Positions 24,313 through 33,664 of a stretch of DNA of 64,000 nucleotides are shown here, piece by piece. Numbering within the stretch: position 1 is the stretch's first letter; each line of letters opens with the position of its first letter. Source of the DNA: UBA10649 sp964597445 (GTDB lineage: Bacteria > Actinomycetota > Actinomycetes > S36-B12); contig CAZQXO010000002.1 in the NCBI GenBank assembly GCA_964597445.1, forward strand, positions 1 through 64,000. The letters are read 5' to 3'. A program made the translations under genes and the position numbers. A model generated the notes under the pieces. The model ran no database searches. It was not told the origin of the DNA and worked only from the letters and a program-made list of their open reading frames with translations.

Positions 24313-24960
24313 TCAGGACCGGTCGAGCGGCTCGAGGAGCAGTCCGTCCCGACTGGCCTCGGCGTAGAGCTCCGTCCGCGTGCGCGCCGGTCGACCGACC
24401 TGCTGGTACTTCGCACGAACACGGTCCAGGTACTCCTTGACGGTGTGCGGTGAGATCTCCATGCGACGCGCCACCGCCGTGAGTTTGAGCCCGGATGCGT
24501 ACAGCCGCAGGGCATCACGCTCACGCGGACTCAGCTCAGGAACCTCCGGGCCCGAGGCGAGCAGGGCCGCGAGATCGACCGAGAGGTACATCTCGTCCGC
24601 CGCGACAGAGCGAAGTGCCTCGAGCAGGTCATCGAGGGACACGCGCTTGGGCACGAAACCGAGGGCACCTGACGCCAGACCTGCGCGGATCGCCGCAGGC
24701 TCATCGAAGGCACTGATCAGCAGTACCCCCACGTCGGCAGCAGCAAGAGCGCGGCAGTTCGTGGCGACATCCGGCTGGTCGGCCCCGAGCTCGACATCGA
24801 GCAGCGCGACATCTGCCCCGCTCGCGATCGCATCCCCCACCGAGTCACCGGAGTAGCTCACCGCGTAGCCGCCATGGCTGCCGCCCGCACCCGAGGTGAG
24901 CAGGGCCCTGAGACCCTCGCGCACCAGTTCGTGGTCATCAATGATGGCAAGCCGTGTCAC
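24313..24960 (-). CDS. NarL/LuxR-type response regulator
   Basis: The 215-residue protein starts RLAIIDDHELVREGLRALL, a receiver domain with the acidic pair at the first loop, ALLDVELG with the probable phospho-acceptor Asp, and the conserved Lys in GFVPKR. The C-terminal LuxR helix-turn-helix reads LSPRERDALRLYASGLKLTAVARRMEISPHTVKEYLDRVRAKY. The GTG at 24960 has an AGGGGGA site and overlaps the kinase stop as GTGA. The kinase and regulator are thus translationally coupled and almost certainly partners. Target genes are unknown; the divergent azlCD operon is a natural candidate. Confidence 0.93.
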   Translation of the reverse strand: MTRLAIIDDHELVREGLRALLTSGAGGSHGGYAVSYSGDSVGDAIASGADVALLDVELGADQPDVATNCRALAAADVGVLLISAFDEPAAIRAGLASGALGFVPKRVSLDDLLEALRSVAADEMYLSVDLAALLASGPEVPELSPRERDALRLYASGLKLTAVARRMEISPHTVKEYLDRVRAKYQQVGRPARTRTELYAEASRDGLLLEPLDRS

Positions 24961-27317
24961 GAGTCCCCCTGATCCGTGTGGACCACAGTCTCGCACAGCC
25001 ACAGGGGCCCAGCCGGATCATCGGGGTCGACGAGGAGCACGCGCATGCGAGCACGCTCCTCGTCGATGTCCGGGGCATCGCACAGCGGGACTAGCAGCCT
25101 GACCGCCACGCCATCACCCTCATGGCGGACCGAGAAGCGGGCAGTCGAGCCCACGCTCTGCCCGTCACGGAACCTCGTCCCGCACGCGCCACCCATGAGG
25201 GCGACGAGCCGAGCCTCCCCCTCCGGATCCATGCCACGAGTCAACGGCACGTCGGGCCCTACCTCCACGTCGAGCAGGCAGCGACGTCGATGGGCGACGG
25301 CGACCAGGGTCGATGCGAGGTGGTGATAGGAGCCTCCCTGCGGATCGAGCCTCATCACATTGCGAATGAACCGCTCCTCGAGGGCAGCTGCCTCGCGGAC
25401 ACCGTCGGTTGTCGGATCCGCCCCTCCCTCGGCTATCGCCGCCAGCAGCTCCGGGGCAGCCGAATCCGACAGCGCCCGATACCGGGTGTGCACACGTTCG
25501 ATCGCCTGACGTGCCACCTGAGCCGCGTCGCTCTGTCGCATCTCCTCCGAGCGCTGCTGCCACGCGATCTGCGCATTGCGTCGCAGACTCCGACCGAGCA
25601 GCGCGCCGATGAAGATCATCGCTGTCCCGGCCTGCGTCAGCTCGAACAGCGGGTCACCCTGGAAGACGAGCCAGGTGACGAGAAGGAGGATCCATCCCCA
25701 CCGTGGCCCTGCCGCTGCCACCACGAGGAAAAGTCCTGCGATGGCGGGAGACGACCATCCCCCTGCTGAACCCGGCGCCAGGGACGACTCCTGCATCACG
25801 TACACGAGCCAGCCGCCGACGGCCGATGCCATCAGGACCGGGACCCCGAGCTGCCCGCGTGTGCTCATCCATGCCACGAGCAGGGCGAGGAGAAGCCAGA
25901 GGACGAAGGCTCCGGCATTCACGCCCACGGACACCACATCGACGCGAGTGCCCAGCACCAGAGCCGCCGCGTACAGGATCATCGCTCCGAGAACCGGGAT
26001 CGCGAGATCCGCAGGCGCAGGCACGAGGAAGGCATCCAGTCCCGGTGCATCGTCGTCACGCACACGAGACGTCAGAACGACCTCCGTGCCGACATCAGAG
26101 CCACGCCGGACATCAGCGGACCCTCCGACCTCGGCCATCGAGCCCACGATGGCATCAGCGATGCCGAACCTGCCCTCGGGCGGCTCTGCCGGCAAGCCGA
26201 TCCCGTCGTCCGTCACTCGTACGGTGTGCACATCTGCTGAACGAGATCGCGCATAGCCGATACGAACCGTCACGACACTCGCCTGCGCATGTCGACCCAC
26301 GTTGATCAGCGCTTCCGTGGCTGCGGTGCGCATTGCCGCGCGTACAGCGCTCGGCATCTCCCGACCCTCGTCGACGATGATCACCTCGACGCCCGAATCC
26401 CGAAGATCGACCAGGACAGGAGCGAGGTCCTCCACGAGACCACCGCTCCACGGGTCGTCGAGCACCGGCGGCATCGATCGGCTTCGCAGCGCAGCCAGGA
26501 GTCGGCTCACCTCGCCACATCGATGTCGGAGCCGCCGAGTCATGGCATCGTCGAGCCCACCCCGAGCAACGGCCACGAGCGTATTGAGAACCGACTCGTG
26601 CAAGGTTCGCTCTGTTGAGCGGAGGCCCTGCTCCACCAGGTCGGCTGTGCGGCGCTCCTGCTCCATCGCGAGCGCGGCCATGACAGCGTCGTCAGCAGCA
26701 CGCGCGTGCACGAGCAGGGCTCGACGCGCTACAGCGCTGGAGATCCCGACCGCTAGGACGTAAACCGGGTCGAGGAACACCTCGAAGGAGAGCTGAAGAC
26801 CCTCCGCCACATCAGGGATGAGCGTGTCCTTCGCCAGCAGCGCCGTCATCGCCGCTGTCGCGATGAGGCTCCAGCGGAAGGACAGCAGCAAGCCGGCGAT
26901 GCCCGCTGCCAGCGCAGCCAGCTCCGCCACGCCGTGCCAATTGGGCACCGTCGCGCTGGCCTGACCCACATTCACGACGATGGTCGCCACCAGGACGACG
27001 GACGCATCCACCGTCGCCATGCGTCGACCCGCTGACACGGGCCCCAGAAGATGCGCTCCCAGAAGGACGACCGCGGCGATGGGAATCGAGACGATGGCCA
27101 GTCCCGCGGCGACGGTCGGCTGCGCCCAGGGCCACAGCGTCGGCTGAGCCAGGATCCACAGCAACTGCCACAGGACCGCCGCTGGAACAAGGCCGCGACG
27201 CACGGCCTGCTCCGCTGTCAGCACTCGTGCACGGGATCCCGAGCGTCGCCGTTCACGATCCTCATCGCGCAACCCGACACTCCGGCGGAGTACGGGGGCC
27301 GAGACACCCGGGGCCAT
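24957..27317 (-). CDS. Large two-module membrane histidine kinase
   Basis: The 786-residue protein has about six transmembrane helices (residues 45-200), a short DHp-like helix pair with candidate phospho-His240 in ERTLHESVLNTLVAVARGG, and an HATPase domain (N-box Asn339 in ALINVGRHAQ, G1 DDGIGLP at 370-376, GRFGIADAI). A second membrane module follows with about five to six helices (440-575). The protein ends in a 200-residue cytoplasmic helical domain without recognisable catalytic boxes. Such a split layout is not the usual LuxR-partner kinase, which ends after the ATPase. The ATG at 27317 is chosen because upstream residues are low-complexity. It lies 53 bp from the divergent azlC start. 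Confidence 0.82.
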   Translation of the reverse strand: MAPGVSAPVLRRSVGLRDEDRERRRSGSRARVLTAEQAVRRGLVPAAVLWQLLWILAQPTLWPWAQPTVAAGLAIVSIPIAAVVLLGAHLLGPVSAGRRMATVDASVVLVATIVVNVGQASATVPNWHGVAELAALAAGIAGLLLSFRWSLIATAAMTALLAKDTLIPDVAEGLQLSFEVFLDPVYVLAVGISSAVARRALLVHARAADDAVMAALAMEQERRTADLVEQGLRSTERTLHESVLNTLVAVARGGLDDAMTRRLRHRCGEVSRLLAALRSRSMPPVLDDPWSGGLVEDLAPVLVDLRDSGVEVIIVDEGREMPSAVRAAMRTAATEALINVGRHAQASVVTVRIGYARSRSADVHTVRVTDDGIGLPAEPPEGRFGIADAIVGSMAEVGGSADVRRGSDVGTEVVLTSRVRDDDAPGLDAFLVPAPADLAIPVLGAMILYAAALVLGTRVDVVSVGVNAGAFVLWLLLALLVAWMSTRGQLGVPVLMASAVGGWLVYVMQESSLAPGSAGGWSSPAIAGLFLVVAAAGPRWGWILLLVTWLVFQGDPLFELTQAGTAMIFIGALLGRSLRRNAQIAWQQRSEEMRQSDAAQVARQAIERVHTRYRALSDSAAPELLAAIAEGGADPTTDGVREAAALEERFIRNVMRLDPQGGSYHHLASTLVAVAHRRRCLLDVEVGPDVPLTRGMDPEGEARLVALMGGACGTRFRDGQSVGSTARFSVRHEGDGVAVRLLVPLCDAPDIDEERARMRVLLVDPDDPAGPLWLCETVVHTDQGDS

Positions 27318-27370
27318 GCGCTCACTCTGGCATACCCGCGCGCCAGAGTCCCCCCGCCCGATACGGTCCG

Positions 27371-28066
27371 ATGGTGGGCCGGGACGCGAACGCAAGTCAG
27401 CGCCAGCGCATCCGAACGCAGGCCTCGAGCATCGCGATCGCCACAGGCGCCTACGCCCTCTCCTTCGGGGCAATCTCCGTGTCGACGGGTCTCGACGTCT
27501 GGCAGACGCAGGCGATGTCACTGCTCATGTTCACGGGAGCATCACAGTTCGCGTTCGTCGGGATCGTCGGCGCAGGCGGTGGGATCGTCGCTGCCGTCCT
27601 GACGGCTTGGCTGCTCGGTGCGCGGAACAGCATGTACGCGGTCGGTCTCGGTCCTGTCCTGCGCCCGAGGGGACCACGGCGCCTGCTCGCAGCCCAGCTC
27701 ACGATCGACGAGTCCACAGCCATGGCCCTCGCGCATCCTGACCCACCGGAGGCAGCGAGGTACGCGTTCTGGAGCACGGGCATCCTCATCTACGTCCTGT
27801 GGAATCTCGGGACCCTGATCGGGGCCATCACAGCCCACGCCATCGGAGATCCGAGCACCCTCGGCCTGGACGCAGCAACGGCTGCCGCGCTCCTAGCGCT
27901 GCTCTGGCCGCGCCTCATCGACCGGCAGATGTGGGCCGTCGCCCTGGCCGCCGCGGGTGTCGCCGTCGTGCTCACACCCGTGCTGCAGCCGGGCCTGCCC
28001 GTCCTTGCCGCCGCCCTCGTGGCCCTCGCCGCGGGCACCCTCGGTGGTCGCGGGAGCACTCGATGA
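27371..28066 (+). CDS. azlC: AzlC-family branched-chain amino acid exporter subunit
   Basis: The 231-residue membrane protein has the AzlC pattern: YALSFGAISVSTGLDVWQTQAMSLLMFTGASQFAFVG, then AAVLTAWLLGARNSMYAVGLGP, and LTIDESTAMAL. AzlC with AzlD exports valine, leucine and isoleucine analogues (BrnFE in corynebacteria). The ATG at 27371 is used because the conserved part starts soon after and the upstream frame overlaps the divergent kinase. It overlaps azlD by 4 nt (ATGA), so the two subunits are translated together. Confidence 0.92.
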   Translation: MVGRDANASQRQRIRTQASSIAIATGAYALSFGAISVSTGLDVWQTQAMSLLMFTGASQFAFVGIVGAGGGIVAAVLTAWLLGARNSMYAVGLGPVLRPRGPRRLLAAQLTIDESTAMALAHPDPPEAARYAFWSTGILIYVLWNLGTLIGAITAHAIGDPSTLGLDAATAAALLALLWPRLIDRQMWAVALAAAGVAVVLTPVLQPGLPVLAAALVALAAGTLGGRGSTR

Positions 28067-28374
28067 TGTGGGCAGGGGTGATTGCCGGCTCGCTCGGCTG
28101 CTACCTGGAGAAGCTCGTGGGCTACCTGCTTCCTGCGAGCGTCGCCGAGAACCCCGCCCTGCGTCGCATCTTCGGGCTCATGCCAGTCGCCCTGCTTGCA
28201 GCGCTGGTGGCGGTCCAGACCTTCGCCACAGGGACGACCCTCACCCTCGATGCCCGTGCAGCAGGCTTGGCCGTGGCCGTTGTGGCGCTCATCCTTCGAG
28301 CACCCTTCTTGGCGGTGGTCATCTTGGCCGGCGTCACTGCCGCGGGACTTCGCGCGCTGGGGTGGGCCGCATGA
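28063..28374 (+). CDS. azlD: AzlD-family branched-chain amino acid exporter subunit
   Basis: The 103-residue product has three to four transmembrane helices and the AzlD pattern CYLEKLVGYLLPASVAENPALRRIFGLMPVALLAALVA. It is the small partner of AzlC. The start overlaps the azlC stop and its own stop overlaps the next start, both as ATGA. Confidence 0.9.
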   Translation: MMWAGVIAGSLGCYLEKLVGYLLPASVAENPALRRIFGLMPVALLAALVAVQTFATGTTLTLDARAAGLAVAVVALILRAPFLAVVILAGVTAAGLRALGWAA

Positions 28375-28922
28375 AGCGTCACCAGCGTCCCATCTTCGGC
28401 TTCCTGTGGCCATCACCCGATCCCCATGCGCCCGTGGATCACGACTACCGTCAAGCGCGACTGGTGCGCATCACTCCGCGAGGCCCGTTCCGCCTCCTGG
28501 CGCTGGGACTCGGCACCATCCTCACGGTGTTCCTGACGACGGCCTCCCTGCTCACCGCCATCGCCGCACCGCTCAGTGCGGCCACCTTCGTGTCTGCAGG
28601 CATCGCAGCCACCTGCGTGGGCCTCGTCCTGCGTGGCTGGGTCGTGGGGACCTACGTCAACGATGACGAGGTCGTCGTGGACAGGCTCCTGCGACGTCAG
28701 CGCATCCCCTGGAGTGCTGTGTCATCCGTGGCCTGCCTCGACGGCCGCGCGCGCCTGCTCGGTTCACCCCTGCGGGTTCCTGGACGCCGGGTGGTCCTGC
28801 GCACCACGTCCGGGCAGACCGTCGAGACGCATGTGCAGAGCACCTCCCCCGACCTCCTCTGGCGGCCGGAGTCCTTCACGATCGCCTGCGAACGCCTGAA
28901 GAACTGGGCCTCCCGCGCCTGA
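28371..28922 (+). CDS. Membrane protein with a bacterial PH-like domain
   Basis: The 183-residue protein has two adjacent transmembrane helices at about residues 37-87 and a C-terminal beta-rich segment (VVGTYVNDDEVVVDRLLRRQRIPWSAVSSVACLDGR, GRRVVLRTTSGQTVETHV) resembling the small PH (pleckstrin-like) domain seen in many actinobacterial membrane proteins. The function of these proteins is mostly unknown. It is translationally coupled to azlD by a 4-nt overlap, which suggests a link to the exporter or simply shared expression. Its 3' end lies 16 bp from the convergent TPR-like gene. Confidence 0.75.
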   Translation: MKRHQRPIFGFLWPSPDPHAPVDHDYRQARLVRITPRGPFRLLALGLGTILTVFLTTASLLTAIAAPLSAATFVSAGIAATCVGLVLRGWVVGTYVNDDEVVVDRLLRRQRIPWSAVSSVACLDGRARLLGSPLRVPGRRVVLRTTSGQTVETHVQSTSPDLLWRPESFTIACERLKNWASRA

Positions 28923-28938
28923 CCTGCAACCCGGGTGC

Positions 28939-29382
28939 TCAGGCCGGGGTGGAGAAGAGCCGAATGGCGGTGCGCATCGCCTCCCGCGCGCGGCGCCGAT
29001 CACGTGCATCGTCGTAGGCGATGGCCAACCGGTACCAGCCCCGCCAGTCGTCTGGCGCCGCCGCGACCTCCACCCGGCACTCCTCGAAACGCTGGTCGGC
29101 CGCCTCGCGCTCGATGCGCCCCGAGGGCGTGCGGGGCAGATCATCGCGCGGCAGACCTCCCTCCGCCGCAAGGGTGCGGCCGAGGTGCTGCGACCGTACG
29201 CCGAACATCAGCTCCCGACCCAGCATCCACGCCCCCAGCACCGGGATCACGATGACGCTGATGCCCAGCAGCACAGGAACCGGATCACCGGACGAGATGA
29301 GGACCCACGCACGGGCTGCGACGAAGATCAGGTACACCCCGACGGCAAGCGCCAGGATCCACGCGATCGTGCGCGCGCTCAT
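28939..29382 (-). CDS. Membrane-anchored TPR-like protein next to dapB
   Basis: The 147-residue protein has two N-terminal helices (IAWILALAVGVYLIFVAARAWVLI and VLLGISVIVIPVLGAWMLG) and a C-terminal helical pair with tetratricopeptide character (EECRVEVAAAPDDWRGWYRLAIAYDDARDRRRAREAMRTAI). Proteins of this build are regularly encoded next to dapB in actinobacteria and have no assigned role. Its start overlaps the dapB stop by 4 nt. Confidence 0.8.
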   Translation of the reverse strand: MSARTIAWILALAVGVYLIFVAARAWVLISSGDPVPVLLGISVIVIPVLGAWMLGRELMFGVRSQHLGRTLAAEGGLPRDDLPRTPSGRIEREAADQRFEECRVEVAAAPDDWRGWYRLAIAYDDARDRRRAREAMRTAIRLFSTPA

Positions 29383-30119
29383 GGGAGGTCGAGGTAGTTG
29401 TCCAGGCCGACCGTCAGGCCCGGTCGTGCCGTCACCTCGCGAACGCCCAGCAGCACGCCCGGCATGAAGGAGGAGCGGTCGAGGGAGTCGTGACGCAGGG
29501 ACAGGATCTCGCCGTCCCCTCCGAACAGGATCTCCTGGTGGGCCACGAGGCCCCGGAGGCGGATCGAGTGCACAGGCACGCCTTCGACCGAGGCCCCGCG
29601 CGCGCCCTCCATGGCACTCGCGGTGGCGTCAGGCTGCGACGGCAGATGAGTGCGTGCCTCCGCGATCGCACGGGCGGTGTGCACAGCCGTGCCGGAGGGC
29701 GCATCGACCTTGTCGGGGTGGTGGAGCTCAACCACCTCCACCGACTCGAAGTAGGGCGCCGCCATCGCCGCGAAACGCATCATGAGCACCGCTCCGATGC
29801 CGAAGTTCGGAGCGATGAGGACACCGACCTCAGGGTGCTGGGCGCAGAGGTCCCGAACCTCCTGCAGGCGATCGGGAGTGAAGCCGGTCGTGCCCACCAC
29901 GCAGTGGATTCCGCTCGCGATGCACGCGCGCAGGGTCGTCATCACAGCATCGGGAGTCGTGAAGTCGATGACGACTTCCGGTGCGGCCTCCACGACCGCC
30001 GAGATGGGCACGCCTATGTCGATCGCCGCGACCACCTGCATGTCCTCCGCAGTCTCGACCGCCCTCACGCACGCCTCACCCATGCGCCCGCGCGCACCGA
30101 CGACCGCAACCTTGATCAC
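29379..30119 (-). CDS. dapB: 4-hydroxy-tetrahydrodipicolinate reductase
   Basis: DapB reduces the DapA product with NAD(P)H. VAVVGARGRMG at residues 4-14 is the nucleotide-binding loop. ELHHPDKVDAPSGTA holds the catalytic His133-His134 and Lys137. The length of 246 is normal. The gene is 40 bp downstream of the M16 peptidase gene and overlaps the TPR-like gene. Confidence 0.97.
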   Translation of the reverse strand: MIKVAVVGARGRMGEACVRAVETAEDMQVVAAIDIGVPISAVVEAAPEVVIDFTTPDAVMTTLRACIASGIHCVVGTTGFTPDRLQEVRDLCAQHPEVGVLIAPNFGIGAVLMMRFAAMAAPYFESVEVVELHHPDKVDAPSGTAVHTARAIAEARTHLPSQPDATASAMEGARGASVEGVPVHSIRLRGLVAHQEILFGGDGEILSLRHDSLDRSSFMPGVLLGVREVTARPGLTVGLDNYLDLP

Positions 30120-30159
30120 GACCGCAGCCTACCGACCCGCGGGCACGAGCCCGGGAGGC

Positions 30160-31470
30160 TCAACTCACTGCAGCGAAGGCGGCGCCCTCGTCGAAGGGGC
30201 CGATGACGGCCAGGGTCCTCGGCGCCTCCAGGAGGTCCTGCGCGACTGCCCTGATGTCGTCCGACTCGACGGCATCCACCCGGCGAAGGACCTCATCGAC
30301 GGCCAGCAGCGGCTCATGGAGCAGTTCGCTCTTCGCGATGCGGCTCATGCGCGATCCGGTGTCCTCCTGGCCGAGGACAGTGGCGCCACGCACCTGCCCC
30401 TTGCCCCGACGGATCTCATCCGCCGTCAGCCCGTGTCGGGCAACGTCGTCGAGCTGGCTCATGCACACATCCAGCACCGTGTCGACCTTGGACGGCAGGC
30501 ATCCCGCGTAGACCCCGAACATGCCGTCGTCGGAGAATCCCTGGGCGTAGGAGTAGACGGAGTAGGCCAGTCCGCGCTTCTCGCGCACCTCCTGGAACAG
30601 GCGACTGCTCATGCCGCCGCCCAACGCCGTCGAGAGCACCGACAGCGCGTAGCGCCGCGGGTCTGACCGGGTGAGTCCAGGAACGCCCAGCACCACGTGC
30701 GCCTGCTCCGTGGCACGAGAGGTGACCGCCGTGCCGGCGGGCTCCCGGGTCAGAGGTCGAGCCGCCCGCGGCCCGTCGGGCTCGGACATGCCGTCCAGGA
30801 CATCCGAGAAGGCCGCCCGGACCCGGCGAACCACCTTGTCATGATCGACATTGCCCGCCGCCGAGACGACCATCGACTCCGGTCGGTAGTGCTTGCGATA
30901 GAAGCGGCTGATCGTCCCGCGGGAGATCCCCTCGATCGTGTCCACGGTCCCGAGGATCGGACGTCCCAGGGGCGAGTCACCGAACATCGCCTGGGCGAAG
31001 AGGTCGTGCACGACGTCACCCGGATCGTCCTCGTGCATGGCGATCTCCTCGAGGATCACACCACGTTCGGCTTCCACATCCCCGGATCGGAGCAGGGCGC
31101 CGATGACCACGTCCGACACGACGTCGATGGCCAGATCGGCGTCCTCGTCCAGTACGCGTGCGTAGTAGCACGTGTACTCCTTGGTGGTGAAGGCGTTGAG
31201 GTCACCTCCCACGGCCTCGATCGAGGATGAGATGTCCATCGCTGACCGGCGAGCCGTCCCCTTGAACAGGAGGTGCTCGAGGTAGTGCGCAGAACCCATC
31301 TGTGCTGCCGTCTCATCCCTGGAGCCGGCATTGACCCAGATGCCGAAGGCGACGGAGCGCACACCGGGCACCTGCTCCGTGATGACCCTGAGGCCACCCG
31401 GCAGGAGGGTGCGGCGGACGATGCCGCCATCACCCTCCCGCAGGAGTGTGCGAGTCTGCGCCCTAGGCAT
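30160..31470 (-). CDS. M16-family zinc metallopeptidase (pitrilysin/processing-peptidase type)
   Basis: The 436-residue protein has the inverted zinc motif HYLEH at residues 62-66 with the downstream Glu in ERGVILEEIAMHEDDP. The second half contains the partner-like domain with GGGMSSRLFQEVREKRGLAYSVYSY. Members cleave short peptides in a two-lobed chamber. The ATG at 31470 overlaps the pnp stop by 8 nt, so it is probably made from the pnp transcript; a pnp-M16-dapB order is common in actinobacteria. The physiological substrate is unknown. Confidence 0.93.
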   Translation of the reverse strand: MPRAQTRTLLREGDGGIVRRTLLPGGLRVITEQVPGVRSVAFGIWVNAGSRDETAAQMGSAHYLEHLLFKGTARRSAMDISSSIEAVGGDLNAFTTKEYTCYYARVLDEDADLAIDVVSDVVIGALLRSGDVEAERGVILEEIAMHEDDPGDVVHDLFAQAMFGDSPLGRPILGTVDTIEGISRGTISRFYRKHYRPESMVVSAAGNVDHDKVVRRVRAAFSDVLDGMSEPDGPRAARPLTREPAGTAVTSRATEQAHVVLGVPGLTRSDPRRYALSVLSTALGGGMSSRLFQEVREKRGLAYSVYSYAQGFSDDGMFGVYAGCLPSKVDTVLDVCMSQLDDVARHGLTADEIRRGKGQVRGATVLGQEDTGSRMSRIAKSELLHEPLLAVDEVLRRVDAVESDDIRAVAQDLLEAPRTLAVIGPFDEGAAFAAVS

Positions 31471-33664
31471 CGGCGCCAGCAGCGCCTTCCTCGACGACCG
31501 GCACCAGCGACAGCTTGCCTCGCGAGTCGATCTCCTTGATCTCGACCTCGAGCTTGGTGCCCACGGAGAGGACGTCCTCGACGTTCTCGACGCGCTTGCC
31601 ACCGTTCAGCTTCTTGATCTCGGTGATGTGCAGGAGTCCGTCCTTGCCCGGCATCAGGGACACGAATGCGCCGAACGTGGTGGTCTTAACGACCGTGCCC
31701 AGGTAGCGCTCCCCCACCTCGGGCATGGTCGGGTTGGCGATCGCATTGATGGCAGCCCGAGCGGCCTCTGCAGACGGGCCGTCCACGGCACCGATGTAGA
31801 TCGTGCCGTCGTCCTCGATGGTGATGTCAGCGCCAGTGTCCTCCTGGATCTGGTTGATGATCTTGCCCTTGGGCCCGATCACCTCGCCGATCTTGTCGAC
31901 GGGCACGGTGATGCTGATGACTCGCGGTGCCGTCGGCGCCATCTCGTCGGGGGCGTCGATCGCCTCGGTCATGACATCGAGGATCGTCATGCGTGCATCG
32001 CGCGCCTGCTGGAGCGCCTCGCCCAGGACCTCGGCGGGGATGCCGTCCAGCTTGGTGTCGAGCTGGAGCGCCGTGACGAAGTCACGGGTGCCGGCGACCT
32101 TGAAGTCCATGTCGCCGAAGGCATCCTCGGCACCGAGGATGTCGGTGATCGCCACGTACTCCGTGGAGCCGTCGACGTCGCCCGAGATCAGGCCCATGGC
32201 GATGCCCGCCACAGGTGCCCTCAGGGGCACACCAGCGTTCAGCAGGGACATGGTGGAGGCACAGACCGAGCCCATCGAGGTGGATCCGTTGGACCCCAGC
32301 GCCTCCGAGACCTGCCGGATGGCGTACGGGAACTCCTCACGTGACGGCAGCACGGGCAGGAGCGCCCGCTCGGCGAGCGCGCCATGGCCGATCTCGCGAC
32401 GCTTGGGCGAACCCACGCGACCCGTCTCACCCGTGGAGTACGGCGGGAAGTTGTAGTTGTGCATGTAGCGCTTGCGGTTGTCCGGATTGAGGGTGTCGAG
32501 CTGCTGCTCCATGCGCAGCATGTTGAGTGTCGTGACTCCCAGGATCTGGGTCTCGCCGCGCTCGAACAGGGCCGAGCCGTGGACGCGCGGGAGGACGTCG
32601 ACCTCGGCGCCGAGGGTGCGGATGTCGGTGATGCCGCGACCGTCGATGCGCACCTTGTCGCGCAGCACGCGATCACGGACGACCTTCTTCGTGACCGAGC
32701 GGACCGCAGCCGAGATCTCCTTCTCACGGCCCTCGAACTCGACGGCCAACTCCGCCGTGACGACCTTCTTGATGTCGTCGAGACGCGCCTCACGATCGGC
32801 CTTGCTCACGATCGTCATCGCCTCGCGGATGTCAGCGAGCGACAGTCGCTCCACCGCGTCGTAGACATCGGCCTGGTAGTCCAGGAAGAGCGGGAAGTCC
32901 GCCGTCGGCTTGGCTGCGACCTTCGCCAGCTCGATCTGCGCCTCGCACAGCACGCGGATGAACGCCTTCGAGGCGTCGAGCCCCTGCGCGACGACCTCCT
33001 CGGTCGGCGCCGTGGCACCGCCCGCGATCAGCTCGATGGTGCGGTCAGTGGCCTCGGCCTCGACCATCATGATGGCGACATCGTCGCCCGCGATCCGACC
33101 CGCGACGACCATGTCGAACACGGCCTCCTCGAGCTGTGCGTGGGTCGGGAAGGCCACCCACTGACCGCGGATGAGAGCCACGCGCACTCCGCCGACCGGA
33201 CCACTGAAGGGCAGGCCGGCCAGCTGGGTCGACGCGGATGCCGCGTTGATCGCCACCACGTCGTAGAGATCCTGCGGATTGAGGGCCATGACGGTGATGA
33301 CGACCTGGACCTCATTGCGCAGGCCCTTGGTGAAGGTCGGGCGCAGCGGGCGGTCGATGAGGCGGCAGGTGAGGATGGCATCCTCCGAGGGCCGTCCCTC
33401 GCGCCGGAAGAAGGAACCGGGGATGCGACCGACGGAGTACATCCGCTCCTCGACGTCGACCGTCAGCGGGAAGAAGTCGAACTGGTCCTTCGGCTGCTTG
33501 CCGGCCGTCGTGGCCGAGAGCAGCATCGTGTCGTCATCGAGGTAGACAGCGACCGAGCCGGCTGCCTGGCGGGCGAGCCGCCCGGTCTCGAAGCGGATCG
33601 TGCGAGTGCCGAGCGCGCCATTGTCGATGACGGCCTCGGTGGTTGAGATCTGGGAACCCTCCAC
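31463..33664 (-). CDS. pnp: Polyribonucleotide nucleotidyltransferase (PNPase)
   Basis: PNPase degrades RNA 3'-5' phosphorolytically and can add tails. The 733-residue protein has two RNase PH domains (first with FETGRLARQAAGSV and GSFFRREGRPSEDAILTCRLIDRPLRP; second with GRGITDIRTLGAEVDVLPRVHGSALFERGETQ), then a KH domain (VDKIGEVIGPKGKIINQIQEDTGADI) and an S1 domain (GTVVKTTTFGAFVSLMPGKDGLLHI). The GTG at 33664 is preferred because AGGAGG lies five bases upstream. A 237-bp space to rpsO holds its leader and has no clear terminator. Confidence 0.97.
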   Translation of the reverse strand: MEGSQISTTEAVIDNGALGTRTIRFETGRLARQAAGSVAVYLDDDTMLLSATTAGKQPKDQFDFFPLTVDVEERMYSVGRIPGSFFRREGRPSEDAILTCRLIDRPLRPTFTKGLRNEVQVVITVMALNPQDLYDVVAINAASASTQLAGLPFSGPVGGVRVALIRGQWVAFPTHAQLEEAVFDMVVAGRIAGDDVAIMMVEAEATDRTIELIAGGATAPTEEVVAQGLDASKAFIRVLCEAQIELAKVAAKPTADFPLFLDYQADVYDAVERLSLADIREAMTIVSKADREARLDDIKKVVTAELAVEFEGREKEISAAVRSVTKKVVRDRVLRDKVRIDGRGITDIRTLGAEVDVLPRVHGSALFERGETQILGVTTLNMLRMEQQLDTLNPDNRKRYMHNYNFPPYSTGETGRVGSPKRREIGHGALAERALLPVLPSREEFPYAIRQVSEALGSNGSTSMGSVCASTMSLLNAGVPLRAPVAGIAMGLISGDVDGSTEYVAITDILGAEDAFGDMDFKVAGTRDFVTALQLDTKLDGIPAEVLGEALQQARDARMTILDVMTEAIDAPDEMAPTAPRVISITVPVDKIGEVIGPKGKIINQIQEDTGADITIEDDGTIYIGAVDGPSAEAARAAINAIANPTMPEVGERYLGTVVKTTTFGAFVSLMPGKDGLLHITEIKKLNGGKRVENVEDVLSVGTKLEVEIKEIDSRGKLSLVPVVEEGAAGADA

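Noticed and set aside
29383..30159. Possible lysine riboswitch or leader upstream of dapB
   Set aside because: The dapB upstream gap is 40 bp, too small for a lysine riboswitch, and dapA has no long leader either.
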